64,000 bases of DNA, taken from Gammaproteobacteria bacterium (GTDB lineage Bacteria > Pseudomonadota > Gammaproteobacteria > Pseudomonadales > IMCC2047). Positions 37,965-48,672 of the stretch are shown in pieces. A program made the position numbers and the translations under genes. Each line of letters starts with the position of its first letter. The first letter of the stretch is position 1. The DNA lies in NCBI GenBank assembly GCA_021773395.1, contig JAJFKB010000011.1, positions 124,001 through 188,000 on the forward strand, given 5' to 3'. Below the pieces are notes generated by a model. That model was not told the origin of the DNA, ran no database searches, and was given only the letters and a program-made list of their open reading frames with translations.

Positions 37965-39443
37965 TTATCGGAATACCACATCAAACTCTTCCTGAGAATA
38001 CATTGTCTCCACCTGGATTTTAACACTCCGGTTAATGAAAGATTCCAGGTCGGCCACACTGGACGATTCCTCGTCGAGTAATCTTTCAGCAACGGATTGA
38101 GAAGCCAGTACCAGAAAACTCTGTGAGCTATAGGCACGCGCCTGTCGCAGAATTTCGCGCAAGATTTCGTAGCAGACAGTTTCCGTCGTTTTTACGGTTC
38201 CCCGACCATCACATTCAGGACAGTTTTCACACAGCACCTGCTGCAAGCTTTCCCGAGTACGTTTTCTGGTCATCTCAATCAGCCCCAAATCAGACATACC
38301 CATAATATGGGTCTTGGCATGATCCCGCTCCAGAACCTTTTCCATCATACGCATCACCTGACGTTGGTGCTCCTGGTCCGTCATATCGATAAAATCGATG
38401 ATGATAATTCCGCCAATATTGCGCAGCCTCATTTGCCGCCCTATGGCACTGGTAGCCTCCAGATTGGTTTTAAATATGGTTTCTTCCAGATTTCTGTGAC
38501 CAACAAATGCTCCAGTATTTACATCAATCGTGGTCATTGCTTCCGTTTGATCAAAAATCAGATAGCCGCCACACTTAAGCGGTACTTTGCGACCCAGCGC
38601 CTTTTGAATTTCATCATCAACATTGTAGAGGTCAAAGATGGGCCGCTCCCCCTGATACAACTCTACCCTGCCACTGAGCTCGGGAACAAAGGACTCTACA
38701 AAAGACTGAATCTTTAAAAATGACTCTTGGGAATCAACTCGAACTTTCTCCAAGCCTGGCCGAATCAAATCTCTCATTGATCGCAAATACAGAGGCAGCT
38801 CTTCGTAAATCGGAGAAGGTGTTTGTGCCTTTTTAATCTTGATCTGGACAGAGTCCCAAAGGCGCTTTAAGAATCTTATATCGGATGCAATTTCTTCTTT
38901 GCCCACCCCTTCAGCAACCGTTCTAATAATGAAACCGGCATTATCCTCCAAACCTTCAGCCACAATACATTCTTTCACCAAACAATGTAGCCTTTCGCGT
39001 TCATCCTCATCTTCAATTCTTTGTGATATTCCAATATGCTTTGTTCTCGGCATATAAACCAGATAACGTGATGGTAATGACATGTGGGTTGTCAGCCTTG
39101 CGCCTTTGGTACCGATCGGATCCTTAATGACCTGCGCGATAATACTTTGCCCTTCCTTCAGCGCCTCTCGGATGTCATCGGTGCTTTTCTCCCTTTCCTC
39201 TACCCCATCATCATTGAGCGCAACGATGTCCGCAGAATGAATAAAAGCCGAGCGTTCCAGCCCCATCTCAACAAAGGCAGCCTGCATACCCGGCAACACT
39301 CGAACCACTTTGCCTTTATAGATATTGCCAACCAACCCTAACTTACTAGAACGCTCTACGTAGGCTTCCTGAAGCATGCCGTTTTCCAACACCCCTACAC
39401 GGGTTTCCATTGGAGACACATTGATCAAAATTTCTTCGCTCAA
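37965..39443 (-). CDS. rng: Ribonuclease G
   Basis: A 492-residue endoribonuclease of the RNase E/G family, which matures the 16S rRNA 5' end and helps mRNA decay. The S1 domain (about residues 38-125) starts at VGNIYKGKVVRVLPGMQAAFV. The catalytic Asp pair is D307 (TTIDVNTGAF) and D350 (IIIDFIDM). The zinc link CENCPECDGRGTV follows near residues 405-417. The RNase E C-terminal scaffold is absent, which identifies RNase G. The start codon is TTG at 39443, giving the expected SEEILINVSPMETRV. Confidence 0.96.
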   Translation of the reverse strand: MSEEILINVSPMETRVGVLENGMLQEAYVERSSKLGLVGNIYKGKVVRVLPGMQAAFVEMGLERSAFIHSADIVALNDDGVEEREKSTDDIREALKEGQSIIAQVIKDPIGTKGARLTTHMSLPSRYLVYMPRTKHIGISQRIEDEDERERLHCLVKECIVAEGLEDNAGFIIRTVAEGVGKEEIASDIRFLKRLWDSVQIKIKKAQTPSPIYEELPLYLRSMRDLIRPGLEKVRVDSQESFLKIQSFVESFVPELSGRVELYQGERPIFDLYNVDDEIQKALGRKVPLKCGGYLIFDQTEAMTTIDVNTGAFVGHRNLEETIFKTNLEATSAIGRQMRLRNIGGIIIIDFIDMTDQEHQRQVMRMMEKVLERDHAKTHIMGMSDLGLIEMTRKRTRESLQQVLCENCPECDGRGTVKTTETVCYEILREILRQARAYSSQSFLVLASQSVAERLLDEESSSVADLESFINRSVKIQVETMYSQEEFDVVFR

Positions 39444-39510
39444 AATACTATTCCCATAAGGATGCCAAGTCAGACCATAACAAACGCCAGGCTATTCTGG
39501 CTAATAAAAC

Positions 39511-40116
39511 TCAGACGATGTTGCGGTCCCATATTGGCACCTCAAAATCTTTTAATAACGTGGCTGTTTCCATAAGAGGCAAACCCACAACTGAAGAATA
39601 GCTGCCCTCAATCTTAGACACAAATACAGCAGCGTAGCCTTGAATCGCATAACTGCCGGCCTTATCAACAGGTTCTCCTGTACTCCAGTATTCTTCACAC
39701 TCTTCTAGCGACAAAACACAAAAACTGACTCTGCTACTGACCACCCGACTTTCCACTCGATCCTGATACGCCAAGGCCACCGCCGAGTAAACGCTATGTT
39801 CGTTACCCGACAGGCGTTGCAACATGGCAATCGCCTCTGAACGCCCCGAGGGCTTACCCATGATTTGACCATTCAAAACTACCGTGGTATCCGCGCCCAG
39901 CACCGGCAGCCGCTCCTGTGAACGAGATTTTAACCACCCAGCACATGCCTTGCTGCGAGCCAACCGCTCCACATAATCACTTGGAACCTCATTTGCGGCA
40001 GGGGTTTCATCAACTTCCACTGTTAGCAAGGAAAAGTTTACGCCAATCTGTCGCAATAATTCCCTGCGACGTGGCGAAGCAGAAGCCAGGTATAGATCAG
40101 ACTTTAACAAAGCCAC
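39511..40116 (-). CDS. maf: Maf family nucleotide pyrophosphatase
   Basis: A 201-residue Maf protein of the YhdE type, which hydrolyses dTTP/UTP and related modified nucleotides. Motifs are LASASPRRRELL, the VLGADTTVVLNG segment with the catalytic Asp, GKPSGRSEAIAMLQRLSG and DKAGSYAIQG. It lies between mreD and rng in the order seen across gammaproteobacteria. Maf proteins are linked to septum inhibition when overproduced. Confidence 0.95.
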   Translation of the reverse strand: MALLKSDLYLASASPRRRELLRQIGVNFSLLTVEVDETPAANEVPSDYVERLARSKACAGWLKSRSQERLPVLGADTTVVLNGQIMGKPSGRSEAIAMLQRLSGNEHSVYSAVALAYQDRVESRVVSSRVSFCVLSLEECEEYWSTGEPVDKAGSYAIQGYAAVFVSKIEGSYSSVVGLPLMETATLLKDFEVPIWDRNIV

Positions 40117-40150
40117 GCCTCATCGCTTATCCAACGCATTTCAAACATCA

Positions 40151-40633
40151 CTAGTTCACATTGAAGCTACGCCGCACGCCTCGCAGCAAAACGAACACCC
40201 AGGGCCACAACAATGCACTGATAATTGCTGGAAGGAGAAACATCAGTGTTTGTGTCGAAGAGCCCAGAATTCCTTTTACCCAGTGGCAAAGTATTTGATT
40301 CAGAGCAACCAGTGCAAATACGAACAGCGCCTGCTGCAACCAGCTAAACATCCTCACCCGTCGATAGAGTAGCAATGAGAAATAGGCGACCACGGTCAGA
40401 GCTAACGCATTGAGCCCCAACAAACTACCTTCCAAAACATCCAACATGATACCCATCAGCCACGCCACACCCATACCGATACGCTCCGGCAACGCTACAA
40501 TCCAGTAGAGCAACACCAACACAACCCACTCTGGCCGCCAGCCTTGCGCCACTTCGGGCAAAGGTAATGCGGACAGTATCAATGCCACCAGTAAGGACAG
40601 AAAAATTACACCTCCACCAGAGCGTCGTCGCAT
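40151..40633 (-). CDS. mreD: Rod shape-determining protein MreD
   Basis: A 160-residue inner-membrane protein with about five membrane helices that joins MreC, RodA and PBP2 in the elongation complex. The segment GWRPEWVVLVLLYWIVALPERIG is characteristic. Its ATG overlaps the mreC stop as TGATG, which shows translational coupling. Confidence 0.92.
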   Translation of the reverse strand: MRRRSGGGVIFLSLLVALILSALPLPEVAQGWRPEWVVLVLLYWIVALPERIGMGVAWLMGIMLDVLEGSLLGLNALALTVVAYFSLLLYRRVRMFSWLQQALFVFALVALNQILCHWVKGILGSSTQTLMFLLPAIISALLWPWVFVLLRGVRRSFNVN

Positions 40634-41493
40634 CAGTCAGTCTCCTCGGCATCTGCAGCTTGTTGAGTTTCCGGCTGCGGACTAAGCACCAGCATAACCT
40701 GTCGACTTCGAGCTAACTGTGCACTGGGTCTAGCCAATACCTCAGCGAAAGGTTCACCGGGATCATGTTCTACCTTTGTCACCACAGCCACCGGATAGCC
40801 AAAAGGAAACCTTCCCCCCAAACCTGAAGATACCAGTAAATCCCCAACCACAACGTCTTCTGTATCGTGTAAATTTAGCAACTCAAGCTCATCAAAACGA
40901 CCTTTCCCCGCTGCAATCGAGCGCAAACCATTGCGGTTCACCTGCACCGGAATTGCGTGACGGGCATCACTCAACAACAGCACACGACTGGAAAATCGGT
41001 CAGTTGATATTACCTGCCCCATCACACCATAGGCATCGAGCAATGTCTGCCCCACTCTGACGCGGTCACGATACCCCTTATTGATCAGCAATTCATGCGT
41101 AAAAGGATCCGGGTCAACGCCGATCACCTCAGCGACCATCACCGTCTCATCAATTAACTCTGATCCGTTTAATAACTCCCGAAGCCTGATATATTCCGCA
41201 GAGAGTGAAGCCATTTTTTGCACCTCTCTCTGCAATATAATTGCCTGCGCCTTCAGCTCCCGGTTTTCCTTATGCAGCTGTTCATAATCCGTACTCATCC
41301 GATCTACCCAACGCCAAACTTTGGAAGGCACGTCTGCAACAAATTGAATGGGGGCGGTCATGGAGCCTAATACGGAGCGAACCTGCGCCATTTGCTGGAA
41401 CCGATAGTCCGCAAACAATAGCAGCACTGAAAGAATGGACAGGACAAGCAGTTGCAAACCAATGTCCGTATCTTTTGAGAATATCGGCTTAAT
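40633..41493 (-). CDS. mreC: Rod shape-determining protein MreC, probably starting at ATT
   Basis: A 286-residue bitopic protein with a membrane helix (about residues 14-30), a periplasmic coiled coil (about 70-100) and two beta domains. It links MreB to the cell-wall synthases. The first conventional start, TTG at 41457, would remove the conserved N-terminus. Extending 12 codons to an ATT at 41493 gives (M)KPIFSKDTDIGLQL, close to E. coli MKPIFSRGPSLQIRL. An in-frame TAG lies two codons further up, and AAGAGG sits just ahead of the ATT. MreC proteins carry this KPIF motif, so ATT initiation is the best reading. The domains GYPVAVVTKVEHD and SRVLLLSDARHAIPVQV are normal. Confidence 0.9.
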   Translation of the reverse strand: MKPIFSKDTDIGLQLLVLSILSVLLLFADYRFQQMAQVRSVLGSMTAPIQFVADVPSKVWRWVDRMSTDYEQLHKENRELKAQAIILQREVQKMASLSAEYIRLRELLNGSELIDETVMVAEVIGVDPDPFTHELLINKGYRDRVRVGQTLLDAYGVMGQVISTDRFSSRVLLLSDARHAIPVQVNRNGLRSIAAGKGRFDELELLNLHDTEDVVVGDLLVSSGLGGRFPFGYPVAVVTKVEHDPGEPFAEVLARPSAQLARSRQVMLVLSPQPETQQAADAEETD

Positions 41494-41576
41494 ACTCTAA
41501 CCTCTTGTTATTTTTGTATTTAATAATCTTATGAGGCTATTATTCGGCAAAGGCAACAACAACACAATGCCCCTGC

Positions 41577-41616
41577 AAATAAAAAAACCGCATCCCCATA
41601 AAGAAGCGGTTTTTTT
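41577..41616 (-). terminator. Bidirectional intrinsic terminator between mreB and mreC
   Basis: An 11-bp perfect stem, AAAAAAACCGC (41581-41591) with GCGGTTTTTTT (41606-41616), surrounds a 14-base loop. On the minus strand, the strand of mreB, the stem is followed by T-rich sequence. It lies 47 bp past the mreB stop and 84 bp before the mreC start. It should reduce read-through from mreB into mreCD. Confidence 0.85.
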
Positions 41617-41662
41617 GGTTACCTATTGATATACCAGCGCATTAGACAGGTAGCTCTGCTGC

Positions 41663-42703
<1,041 letters not shown>

Positions 42704-42926
42704 TTATTGTTGCCCTAAAATTGGCTTTCTTTCACTAAATGCGCAAATGTATCAACGCTAGGGATTTAGAGCAAGGCAGAAATGTGATAAGTTCTGCTTC
42801 TTTTTTAGCAACAGATTCTTTTCTCGGTGCCAGCAATCTAAATAAGCGTTATGATTTACCCGATGAAAGCGAATATGCCTACCTCCCAGTAATCGGATAG
42901 CGCATTAATTATCAACAGGAAACAGC

Positions 42927-43214
42927 ATGACAATCGAACGAACCGACGTGCAAAACGCTGCTCATTTAGCGCGCATAGCGATCGACGAAAACAGCATTGA
43001 TGAATTCACCCAGGATCTGGCAAATATACTTGCTCTGGTCGATCAGATGCAGGCCGTTAACACAGACAATATAGAGCCAATGGCACATCCAACGGATGCA
43101 GTGCAGCGCCTGCGGCCGGATCAGGTTACCGAAGTAAACCAGCGAGAGCATTTCCAAGCGCTTGCACCCGCTACCGAAAATGGACTGTATCTGGTTCCGA
43201 AGGTTATTGAATAG
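42927..43214 (+). CDS. gatC: Asp-tRNA(Asn)/Glu-tRNA(Gln) amidotransferase subunit GatC
   Basis: A 95-residue subunit that wraps around and stabilises GatA-GatB. Typical stretches are [39 protein letters not shown] and [19 protein letters not shown]. It starts the gatCAB operon, with a 72-bp gap before gatA. Confidence 0.95.
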   Translation: MTIERTDVQNAAHLARIAIDENSIDEFTQDLANILALVDQMQAVNTDNIEPMAHPTDAVQRLRPDQVTEVNQREHFQALAPATENGLYLVPKVIE

Positions 43215-43286
43215 GTGGTATGGCTTGGATTGCTGCTTTTCGACTAGCCCAAGACTTACAAAAATGATTTTCAGGATATAAACCCA

Positions 43287-44738
43287 ATGCACAATAAAAC
43301 CATCGCCGAACTCAGTCAGGGTCTGAGTGCAGGTGAATACTCCAGCACCGAGCTCACCCAGGATTTTTTACGCCGCATCAGCACGCTGGATAAGAAATAC
43401 AATAGTTTTATTACACTCACGCCGGAGCAGGCGCTAGCCGCAGCTGAATTGGCTGATCAAAGCAGAGCAGCTGGAAATGCCGGCGCATTTGCCGGTATAC
43501 CAATGGCACACAAAGATATCTTCTGCACCAACGGTATAAAAACCACCTGCGCCTCGAAGATTCTTGATAATTTCATTGCACCTTATGATGCCACCGTCGT
43601 TGAGAAATTCAAACTTGCTGGAGCCGTCTGCCTGGGTAAAACCAATATGGACGAGTTCGCGATGGGTTCCTCCAATGAGACCAGCTTTTATGGGCCAGTC
43701 AGAAACCCATGGGATACCGATTGTGTACCCGGCGGTTCGTCCGGTGGGTCGGCGGCCGCAGTAGCAGCAAGACTCGCACCCGGAGCGACGGCTACCGATA
43801 CCGGCGGCTCTATCCGCCAGCCAGCCGCGCTATGTGGCGTCACTGGACTAAAACCCACCTATGGCCGCGTGTCACGCTGGGGAATGATTGCCTTTGCTTC
43901 CAGCTTGGATCAAGCCGGCCCGATCGCTCAAACAGCTGAAGATTGTGCCATGATGCTCAACGTAATGGCCGGGTTCGATGTCAAGGATTCAACCAGTATC
44001 GATAGGGCCGTACCAGATTATAGTCAGGACTTGAATAATAGCCTGGAGGGCCTGCGCATAGGGCTGCCCAAAGAGTTTTTCACTGACGGCCTGGATCCCG
44101 CGATAGCACAGTGCTTACAAGCAGCTGTCCGTGAATATGAAAAACTGGGCGCCACCGTCACAGAAATCAGCCTGCCGCATAGCGATCTTTCTGTACCTGT
44201 TTATTATGTGATTGCCCCGGCCGAGTGCTCATCGAACCTGTCCCGGTTTGACGCGGTACGTTACGGTTATCGCTGTGACGACCCACAAGATCTGGAAGAC
44301 CTGTACAAACGTTCACGTGGCGAAGGGTTCGGTCGCGAAGTAAAACGCCGCATACTGGTAGGCACGTACGCGCTGTCAGAAGGCTATTTTGATGCCTACT
44401 ATCTAAAAGCACAGAAACTGCGACGCCTGATTAAAGAGGACTTCGTCAAGGCTTACGATGAGGTGGACGTGATCATGGGGCCAACATCACCTTCGACCAC
44501 CTTTAAGCTTGGCGAAAAGACGACTGATCCCGTCAGCATGTACCTGGCGGACATATTCACTATCTCCACCAACCTGGCAGGATTACCCGGCATGTCGGTA
44601 CCCTGCGGTTTTGTAGACAACAAGCCGGTGGGACTGCATGTCATCGGTAATTATTTTGATGAAGCGAGGCTATTAAATGTGGCACACCGTTACCAGCAGG
44701 TGACGGACTGGCACCAGCAAACACCTGAGGGCATTTGA
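43287..44738 (+). CDS. gatA: Asp-tRNA(Asn)/Glu-tRNA(Gln) amidotransferase subunit GatA
   Basis: A 483-residue amidase-signature enzyme that releases ammonia from glutamine for the transamidation done by GatB. The Lys-Ser-Ser triad includes K76 (AHKDIF) and nucleophile S175 ([10 protein letters not shown]), with the middle Ser in [11 protein letters not shown] (about 149-159). Length is normal. In pseudomonads GatCAB mainly converts Asp-tRNA(Asn); the specificity here depends on whether the genome has AsnRS and GlnRS. Confidence 0.97.
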   Translation: MHNKTIAELSQGLSAGEYSSTELTQDFLRRISTLDKKYNSFITLTPEQALAAAELADQSRAAGNAGAFAGIPMAHKDIFCTNGIKTTCASKILDNFIAPYDATVVEKFKLAGAVCLGKTNMDEFAMGSSNETSFYGPVRNPWDTDCVPGGSSGGSAAAVAARLAPGATATDTGGSIRQPAALCGVTGLKPTYGRVSRWGMIAFASSLDQAGPIAQTAEDCAMMLNVMAGFDVKDSTSIDRAVPDYSQDLNNSLEGLRIGLPKEFFTDGLDPAIAQCLQAAVREYEKLGATVTEISLPHSDLSVPVYYVIAPAECSSNLSRFDAVRYGYRCDDPQDLEDLYKRSRGEGFGREVKRRILVGTYALSEGYFDAYYLKAQKLRRLIKEDFVKAYDEVDVIMGPTSPSTTFKLGEKTTDPVSMYLADIFTISTNLAGLPGMSVPCGFVDNKPVGLHVIGNYFDEARLLNVAHRYQQVTDWHQQTPEGI

Positions 44739-44874
44739 ATGAAGCTGCATACAAGAACTACGCTGCAGCTGCCCGATTAAAACCGAATCTATTTGGAAAA
44801 AAATTTGTAGTTGCGATATGAGTCGCAACATTCGGCAGCAGCCGGAACCAAGCATACAAAGAGGCTATAACACC

Positions 44875-46320
44875 ATGCAATGGGAAACCGTGATCGGGCT
44901 TGAAATTCATGTACAGCTCGCCACCCAATCAAAAATCTTTTCGGGCTCCAGCACCGCCTTTGGCGCCGAACCTAACACTCAGGCCAGTGTAATCGACCTG
45001 GGCTTTCCCGGCGTACTGCCCGTACTTAACGAAGAGGCCGTCAGAATGGCTGTTAAGTTTGGCCTAGCGATCGACGCTAATATTGATGAAAAATCGGTAT
45101 TTGCCCGTAAAAACTACTTTTACCCGGACCTGCCAAAAGGTTACCAGATCAGCCAGTTCGAACTACCCATTGTTGGCAAGGGTTATATTGAGATTACGCT
45201 TGAGGATGGTTCAACTCGCGTAATAGGTGTGACCCGGGCGCATTTGGAGGAAGATGCCGGCAAGTCACTGCATGAAGATTTCCACGGCATGACCGGGATT
45301 GATCTGAACCGCACTGGCACACCATTGCTGGAGATTGTGTCAGAGCCTGACCTGCGTTCTGCCAAAGAGGCCATCGCCTACCTAAAGCAGATTCACTCAC
45401 TGATTCGCTATCTGGGCATCTCGGACGGTAACATGGCAGAGGGCTCAATGCGCTGCGACGCTAACGTTTCGATGCGCCCCAAAGGACAGAAAGAGTTTGG
45501 CACCCGTGCTGAAATCAAGAACGTTAACTCCTTCCGCTTTGTTGAAAAAGCGATCAACTTTGAAGTCGAGCGCCAGATTGATCTGCTGGAAGCAGGAGGC
45601 AAAGTCGTTCAGGAAACACGCCTGTACGATTCCACCAAGGATGAAACACGCTCCATGCGCAGCAAGGAAGAGGCTAACGATTATCGTTACTTCCCTGACC
45701 CGGATCTTCTGCCGGTTGTGTTGGATCCGGCTTATATTCAATCTGTGCGCGATAGCCTTCCGGAACTGCCTCACCAAAAACGCCACCGCTTCGTGGAACA
45801 GTTCAACCTTAGTGCCTATGATGCAGACCTGCTTTCAACCGAGCGCGAAACCGCCGAATATTTTGAGACGGTCGCTACCGCTGCAGGTGACGCAAAACTG
45901 GCCGCCAACTGGGTCAATGGAGAATTGGCCGGGGCACTGAACCGGGATAATCTTGAATTAGCACAAAGCCCGGTTTCTGCCGAACAACTGGTTCAGCTAC
46001 TGAAACGTATTCAGGACGATACTATTTCCGGAAAAATTGCCAAAACGGTATTTGAAGCCATGTGGAACGGCGAAGGGGACGCTGACCAGATCATCGAAAC
46101 CAAGGGTCTGAAGCAGGTTTCCGATAGCGGTGCAATCGAAGCACTGGTAGACGAGGTCATCACTAACAGCCCTTCACAGGTGGAAAACTATCGTAATGCC
46201 GATGACGCCAAACGCCCAAAAATGCTCGGCTATTTTGTCGGTCAGGTGATGAAAGCCTCCAAAGGGCAAGCCAATCCCAAACAGGTTAACCAGATACTAT
46301 TAAGAAAATTGAACAGCTAG
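44875..46320 (+). CDS. gatB: Asp-tRNA(Asn)/Glu-tRNA(Gln) amidotransferase subunit GatB
   Basis: A 481-residue subunit that binds the mischarged tRNA, activates the acyl side chain with ATP and amidates it. It has the cradle domain (about residues 1-290) with [20 protein letters not shown] and [12 protein letters not shown], then the helical and YqeY-like tail (about 300-478). The frame is open to 44818, but GAGG before the ATG at 44875 and the [12 protein letters not shown] start decide this position. It lies 136 bp after gatA. Confidence 0.97.
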   Translation: MQWETVIGLEIHVQLATQSKIFSGSSTAFGAEPNTQASVIDLGFPGVLPVLNEEAVRMAVKFGLAIDANIDEKSVFARKNYFYPDLPKGYQISQFELPIVGKGYIEITLEDGSTRVIGVTRAHLEEDAGKSLHEDFHGMTGIDLNRTGTPLLEIVSEPDLRSAKEAIAYLKQIHSLIRYLGISDGNMAEGSMRCDANVSMRPKGQKEFGTRAEIKNVNSFRFVEKAINFEVERQIDLLEAGGKVVQETRLYDSTKDETRSMRSKEEANDYRYFPDPDLLPVVLDPAYIQSVRDSLPELPHQKRHRFVEQFNLSAYDADLLSTERETAEYFETVATAAGDAKLAANWVNGELAGALNRDNLELAQSPVSAEQLVQLLKRIQDDTISGKIAKTVFEAMWNGEGDADQIIETKGLKQVSDSGAIEALVDEVITNSPSQVENYRNADDAKRPKMLGYFVGQVMKASKGQANPKQVNQILLRKLNS

Positions 46321-46328
46321 GAAAAAAC

Positions 46329-46628
46329 ATGTCACTCAAGAAAGACAAACAAAAAGTCATCGATGAAGTATTAGACGAATCTCACCTCAGATCTTTTTTT
46401 AGCCTGCGCCCGCCAGAGGGTGTCAACGCAGACTATAACATTCTCGAACGCGCGTACCGAGGCATGACCGCCGACTATTTCGCCGGTTTCCTGGAGTTGT
46501 TCGTGGCCGCAGGGCATGATATCAACGCGCAAAACCCCGACGGAAAAACCATTCTGATGGTAGTGTCTGGGCATCAACAGGCGGGTGAATATATTGAAGT
46601 ATTGAGACAGCACGGGGCTGTGGTCTGA
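46329..46628 (+). CDS. Small conserved protein, PA4642-like
   Basis: A 99-residue cytoplasmic protein beginning MSLKKDKQKVIDEVLDES. A central stretch, GVNADYNILERAYRGMTADYFAGFLE, is followed by FVAAGHDINAQNPDGKTILMVV, which reads like a single ankyrin-type hairpin. It resembles a family I recall as PA4642 in Pseudomonas, whose function is unknown. It follows gatB with an 8-bp gap and may be co-transcribed. Confidence 0.65.
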   Translation: MSLKKDKQKVIDEVLDESHLRSFFSLRPPEGVNADYNILERAYRGMTADYFAGFLELFVAAGHDINAQNPDGKTILMVVSGHQQAGEYIEVLRQHGAVV

Positions 46629-46819
46629 AGCTAACCACAAACAATAAATAAAAAGGAAGTTAAGCATCAACTGGCTCAGGCCTGCTAGAAAGACTTTGTA
46701 ACCGTAACTCTAAGAGGACTTTGGCAACCCCAAGTCAACAAAGGGCTATCCAGAAAATTTTTATGCGCAACTTCTAAAAACGGTAGTATTTGCTATCCGT
46801 TTATATAGTCTCACACCCC

Positions 46820-47379
46820 ATGGAAGCTACGATGGACTTAATCCAGGGTCTATTACTCATCACGTCGATACATCTGCTGGCGGCGGCTTCACCAGGGCCA
46901 GACTTTTTGTTGGTCTCCCAGCAAACACTCGCTAACGGCAAAAAGACCGGGCTGATGTGCAGCATTGGCATAGCACTAGGGCTCTCAGTGCACATTATCT
47001 AGTCTACCTCGGAATAAAGAGCATCAGATCTAAGCCAACGGATAGCTCCGAAAATCAACAGCCTACAATCCAACAGCCAAATTGGAAAACAAGTATTGCC
47101 ACAGGTTTTTTATGTAACGCTCTGAACCCTAAAGCGCCCATCTATTTTGTAGCGCTCTTCACCCTCGTTCTGTCTCCAGATATGCCGCTGTACCAGATCG
47201 GAATTTATGGTTTATGGATGATGTTTATTCAATTTGCCTGGTTTTCCACCCTGGTGATATTGCTGTCGAAGCCTTCCGTTAACAAACGATTCAAACAACT
47301 TGGGCATTGGATCAACCACCTTCTGGGCGGAGCGATGATTGCTCTGGGGCTAAAGGTAATGCTGTCCCGATCCAGCTGA
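46820..47379 (+). pseudogene. LysE/RhtB-family exporter, decayed by internal deletion and frameshift
   Basis: The N-terminal part, MDLIQGLLLITSIHLLAAASPGPDFLLVSQQTLANGKKTGL followed by GIALGLSVHI, is the classic start of LysE-type amino-acid exporters. It stops at 47000-47002. The C-terminal part continues in another frame from YLVYLGIKSIRSK (about 46997) to 47379 with the usual remaining helices. Between VHI and YLVYLG the family normally has about 30 residues, which are missing. A deletion whose length is not a multiple of three therefore explains both the gap and the shift. The gene is almost certainly non-functional unless the assembly is wrong at 46995-47003. Confidence 0.8.
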
Positions 47380-47429
47380 AAGTATCCAGGCAGATTTAAA
47401 ATTTTGCACTAAAATCAAAGTTTAATCTC

Positions 47430-47450
47430 ACGCCATAAATGGCGTTTTTA
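47430..47450 (+). terminator. Intrinsic terminator after the LysE remnant
   Basis: ACGCCA-TAAA-TGGCGT (47430-47445) is followed directly by a T-rich run at 47445-47449. It is short but of classical form, and it lies 50 bp past the LysE stop. Confidence 0.65.
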
Positions 47451-47472
47451 AATAAAGCAAAGGCTAAAGAAA

Positions 47473-48296
47473 ATGTTCGGCCGCAAAAGGATTTTCAAAA
47501 CCCGCACAGGTTCATCACCACCCTTTTGCATCGGCGTCGGTGTTTTTATCGCGGTACTTTTTTCGCTGACATTAACACCTATGTTTATCAGCGCGGCTGG
47601 CATCACCCAGGGAGCCGAATCGCTCTACATCCTGTCATTTCTGGGATTAACCGGTATGGGTTATCTGATCACTCGCTATTATTACGGTGTTCGTACATGG
47701 ATTATCGAACCGGATGGCAACCCCGAGAACCGCGAACTTTGGCTTCGCAGTGTCACTTATGACGCCAGCACAGTAATACTCTGTCGCACTATTACGCGGG
47801 TTGAACCATGCAATTACGACCGATCCTTTTTAGGTTCACTAGGGAACCTCTGAATAACTCCTTGATCCCTCTGGCGTACAGAGCGTTTGTAGATCAAGAC
47901 GGCTTTGTGCAGTGATGTCCAGACCTTGCAAACAAAGCCAACGCAGAACTACGAATGCCCTGTAAGCCCCGTAGGGCGAGGCCTGAAAGCTTCATCTGCG
48001 GCGTTAGAAACTTTGCTAAGGCAATAAGCATTAGCGGCAGTTCCTGCCTTGCAGCTAAAACTTTCAGGTCTCGCAGAGGCATTAAGGAGTTATTCAGAGA
48101 TTCCCTGGTACAGGGTGGATCGACCAGCGAAGATCACTGTTATAATTACAGGCAGGCGGGCTATCGCGGCCCAGGCCTTCGTATCAGTTACTTACTACCA
48201 GCCCAATACAAACAGGAGCCCATTGAAAAAACCTTTCAATTTCCCGTGAATCATGCAGAAAGGGTAGCTGAATTGATCGGAGAAAACGTCAGATAA
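47473..48296 (+). pseudogene. Membrane protein of unknown function, split by a MITE
   Basis: The first fragment, 47473-47853, encodes two hydrophobic spans (about residues 18-40 and 48-66). A hydrophilic beta-rich part follows (YYYGVRTWIIEPDGNPENREL, with CRTITRVEPCNYD further on). It ends in the left repeat of the MITE, which supplies the residues LGNL and a TGA. Past the MITE the frame resumes as VQGGSTSEDHCYNYRQAGYR to IGENVR and stops at 48296. Removing 47842-48107 (264-bp element plus one 2-bp target copy) joins the two parts in frame as ...FLGSLVQGGSTSED. The original would have been about 185 residues. The family is not recognised; the C-terminal part resembles a PH-like YdbT/bPH fold only loosely. 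Confidence 0.8.
47842..48105. mobile_element. Family-A MITE, 264 bp, inserted in a gene
   Basis: Terminal repeats are GGGAACCTCTGAATAACTCC on the left and GGGAATCTCTGAATAACTCC on the right (reverse complement). The flanks are TA at 47840-47841 and TG at 48106-48107, a TA duplication with one change. It has no complete coding sequence. The insertion length restores the host frame exactly when removed with one target copy. Confidence 0.85.
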
Positions 48297-48432
48297 TTTC
48301 AGAATATACGCACGACCCACACCAGTTGCTCATTGATAAAACCTCATAGATATAGTGCATTCGAAAAGTGATGCGCAGATAACCAGGAAGTTATACCATC
48401 TTTTCAAAGCAACCATGAAAAGGTGATTTCCT

Positions 48433-48654
48433 ATGAAAAAGGAAGAGAGAGATATCGAAAAGAGCTACCCTATTTCGGAATATGTAGCGAAGCTAAGAAG
48501 GCTTGCCGACTGCCTTGAGAGCGAAGAACCATTTGAAATTCAGATTGCCGGAGAGCGAATCTATGTTCCTGTACGAGCGGTGTATAACATCGAGCATGAA
48601 AGAGAGGAGGATAGTGAAGAGATTGAGTTCCAGATAAAGTGGGAGCACAGCTAG
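48433..48654 (+). CDS. amphi-Trp domain protein
   Basis: A 73-residue acidic protein. The helical first half (YVAKLRRLADCLESEEPFEI) leads into a beta part ending EEIEFQIKWEHS, the alternating pattern with a terminal Trp that marks amphi-Trp domain proteins. Their function is unknown. GGTGA lies 8 bases before the ATG. The gene lies 18 bp upstream of the PLA2-like gene in the same direction, so the two may form a small unit. Confidence 0.75.
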   Translation: MKKEERDIEKSYPISEYVAKLRRLADCLESEEPFEIQIAGERIYVPVRAVYNIEHEREEDSEEIEFQIKWEHS

Positions 48655-48672
48655 GGGAAGGCGTTTATAACA

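Noticed and set aside
47439-47762. 107-codon rightward open frame overlapping the MITE-split gene
   Set aside because: It is out of frame with the membrane protein, lacks hydrophobic segments and ends arbitrarily. The split gene explains the region better.
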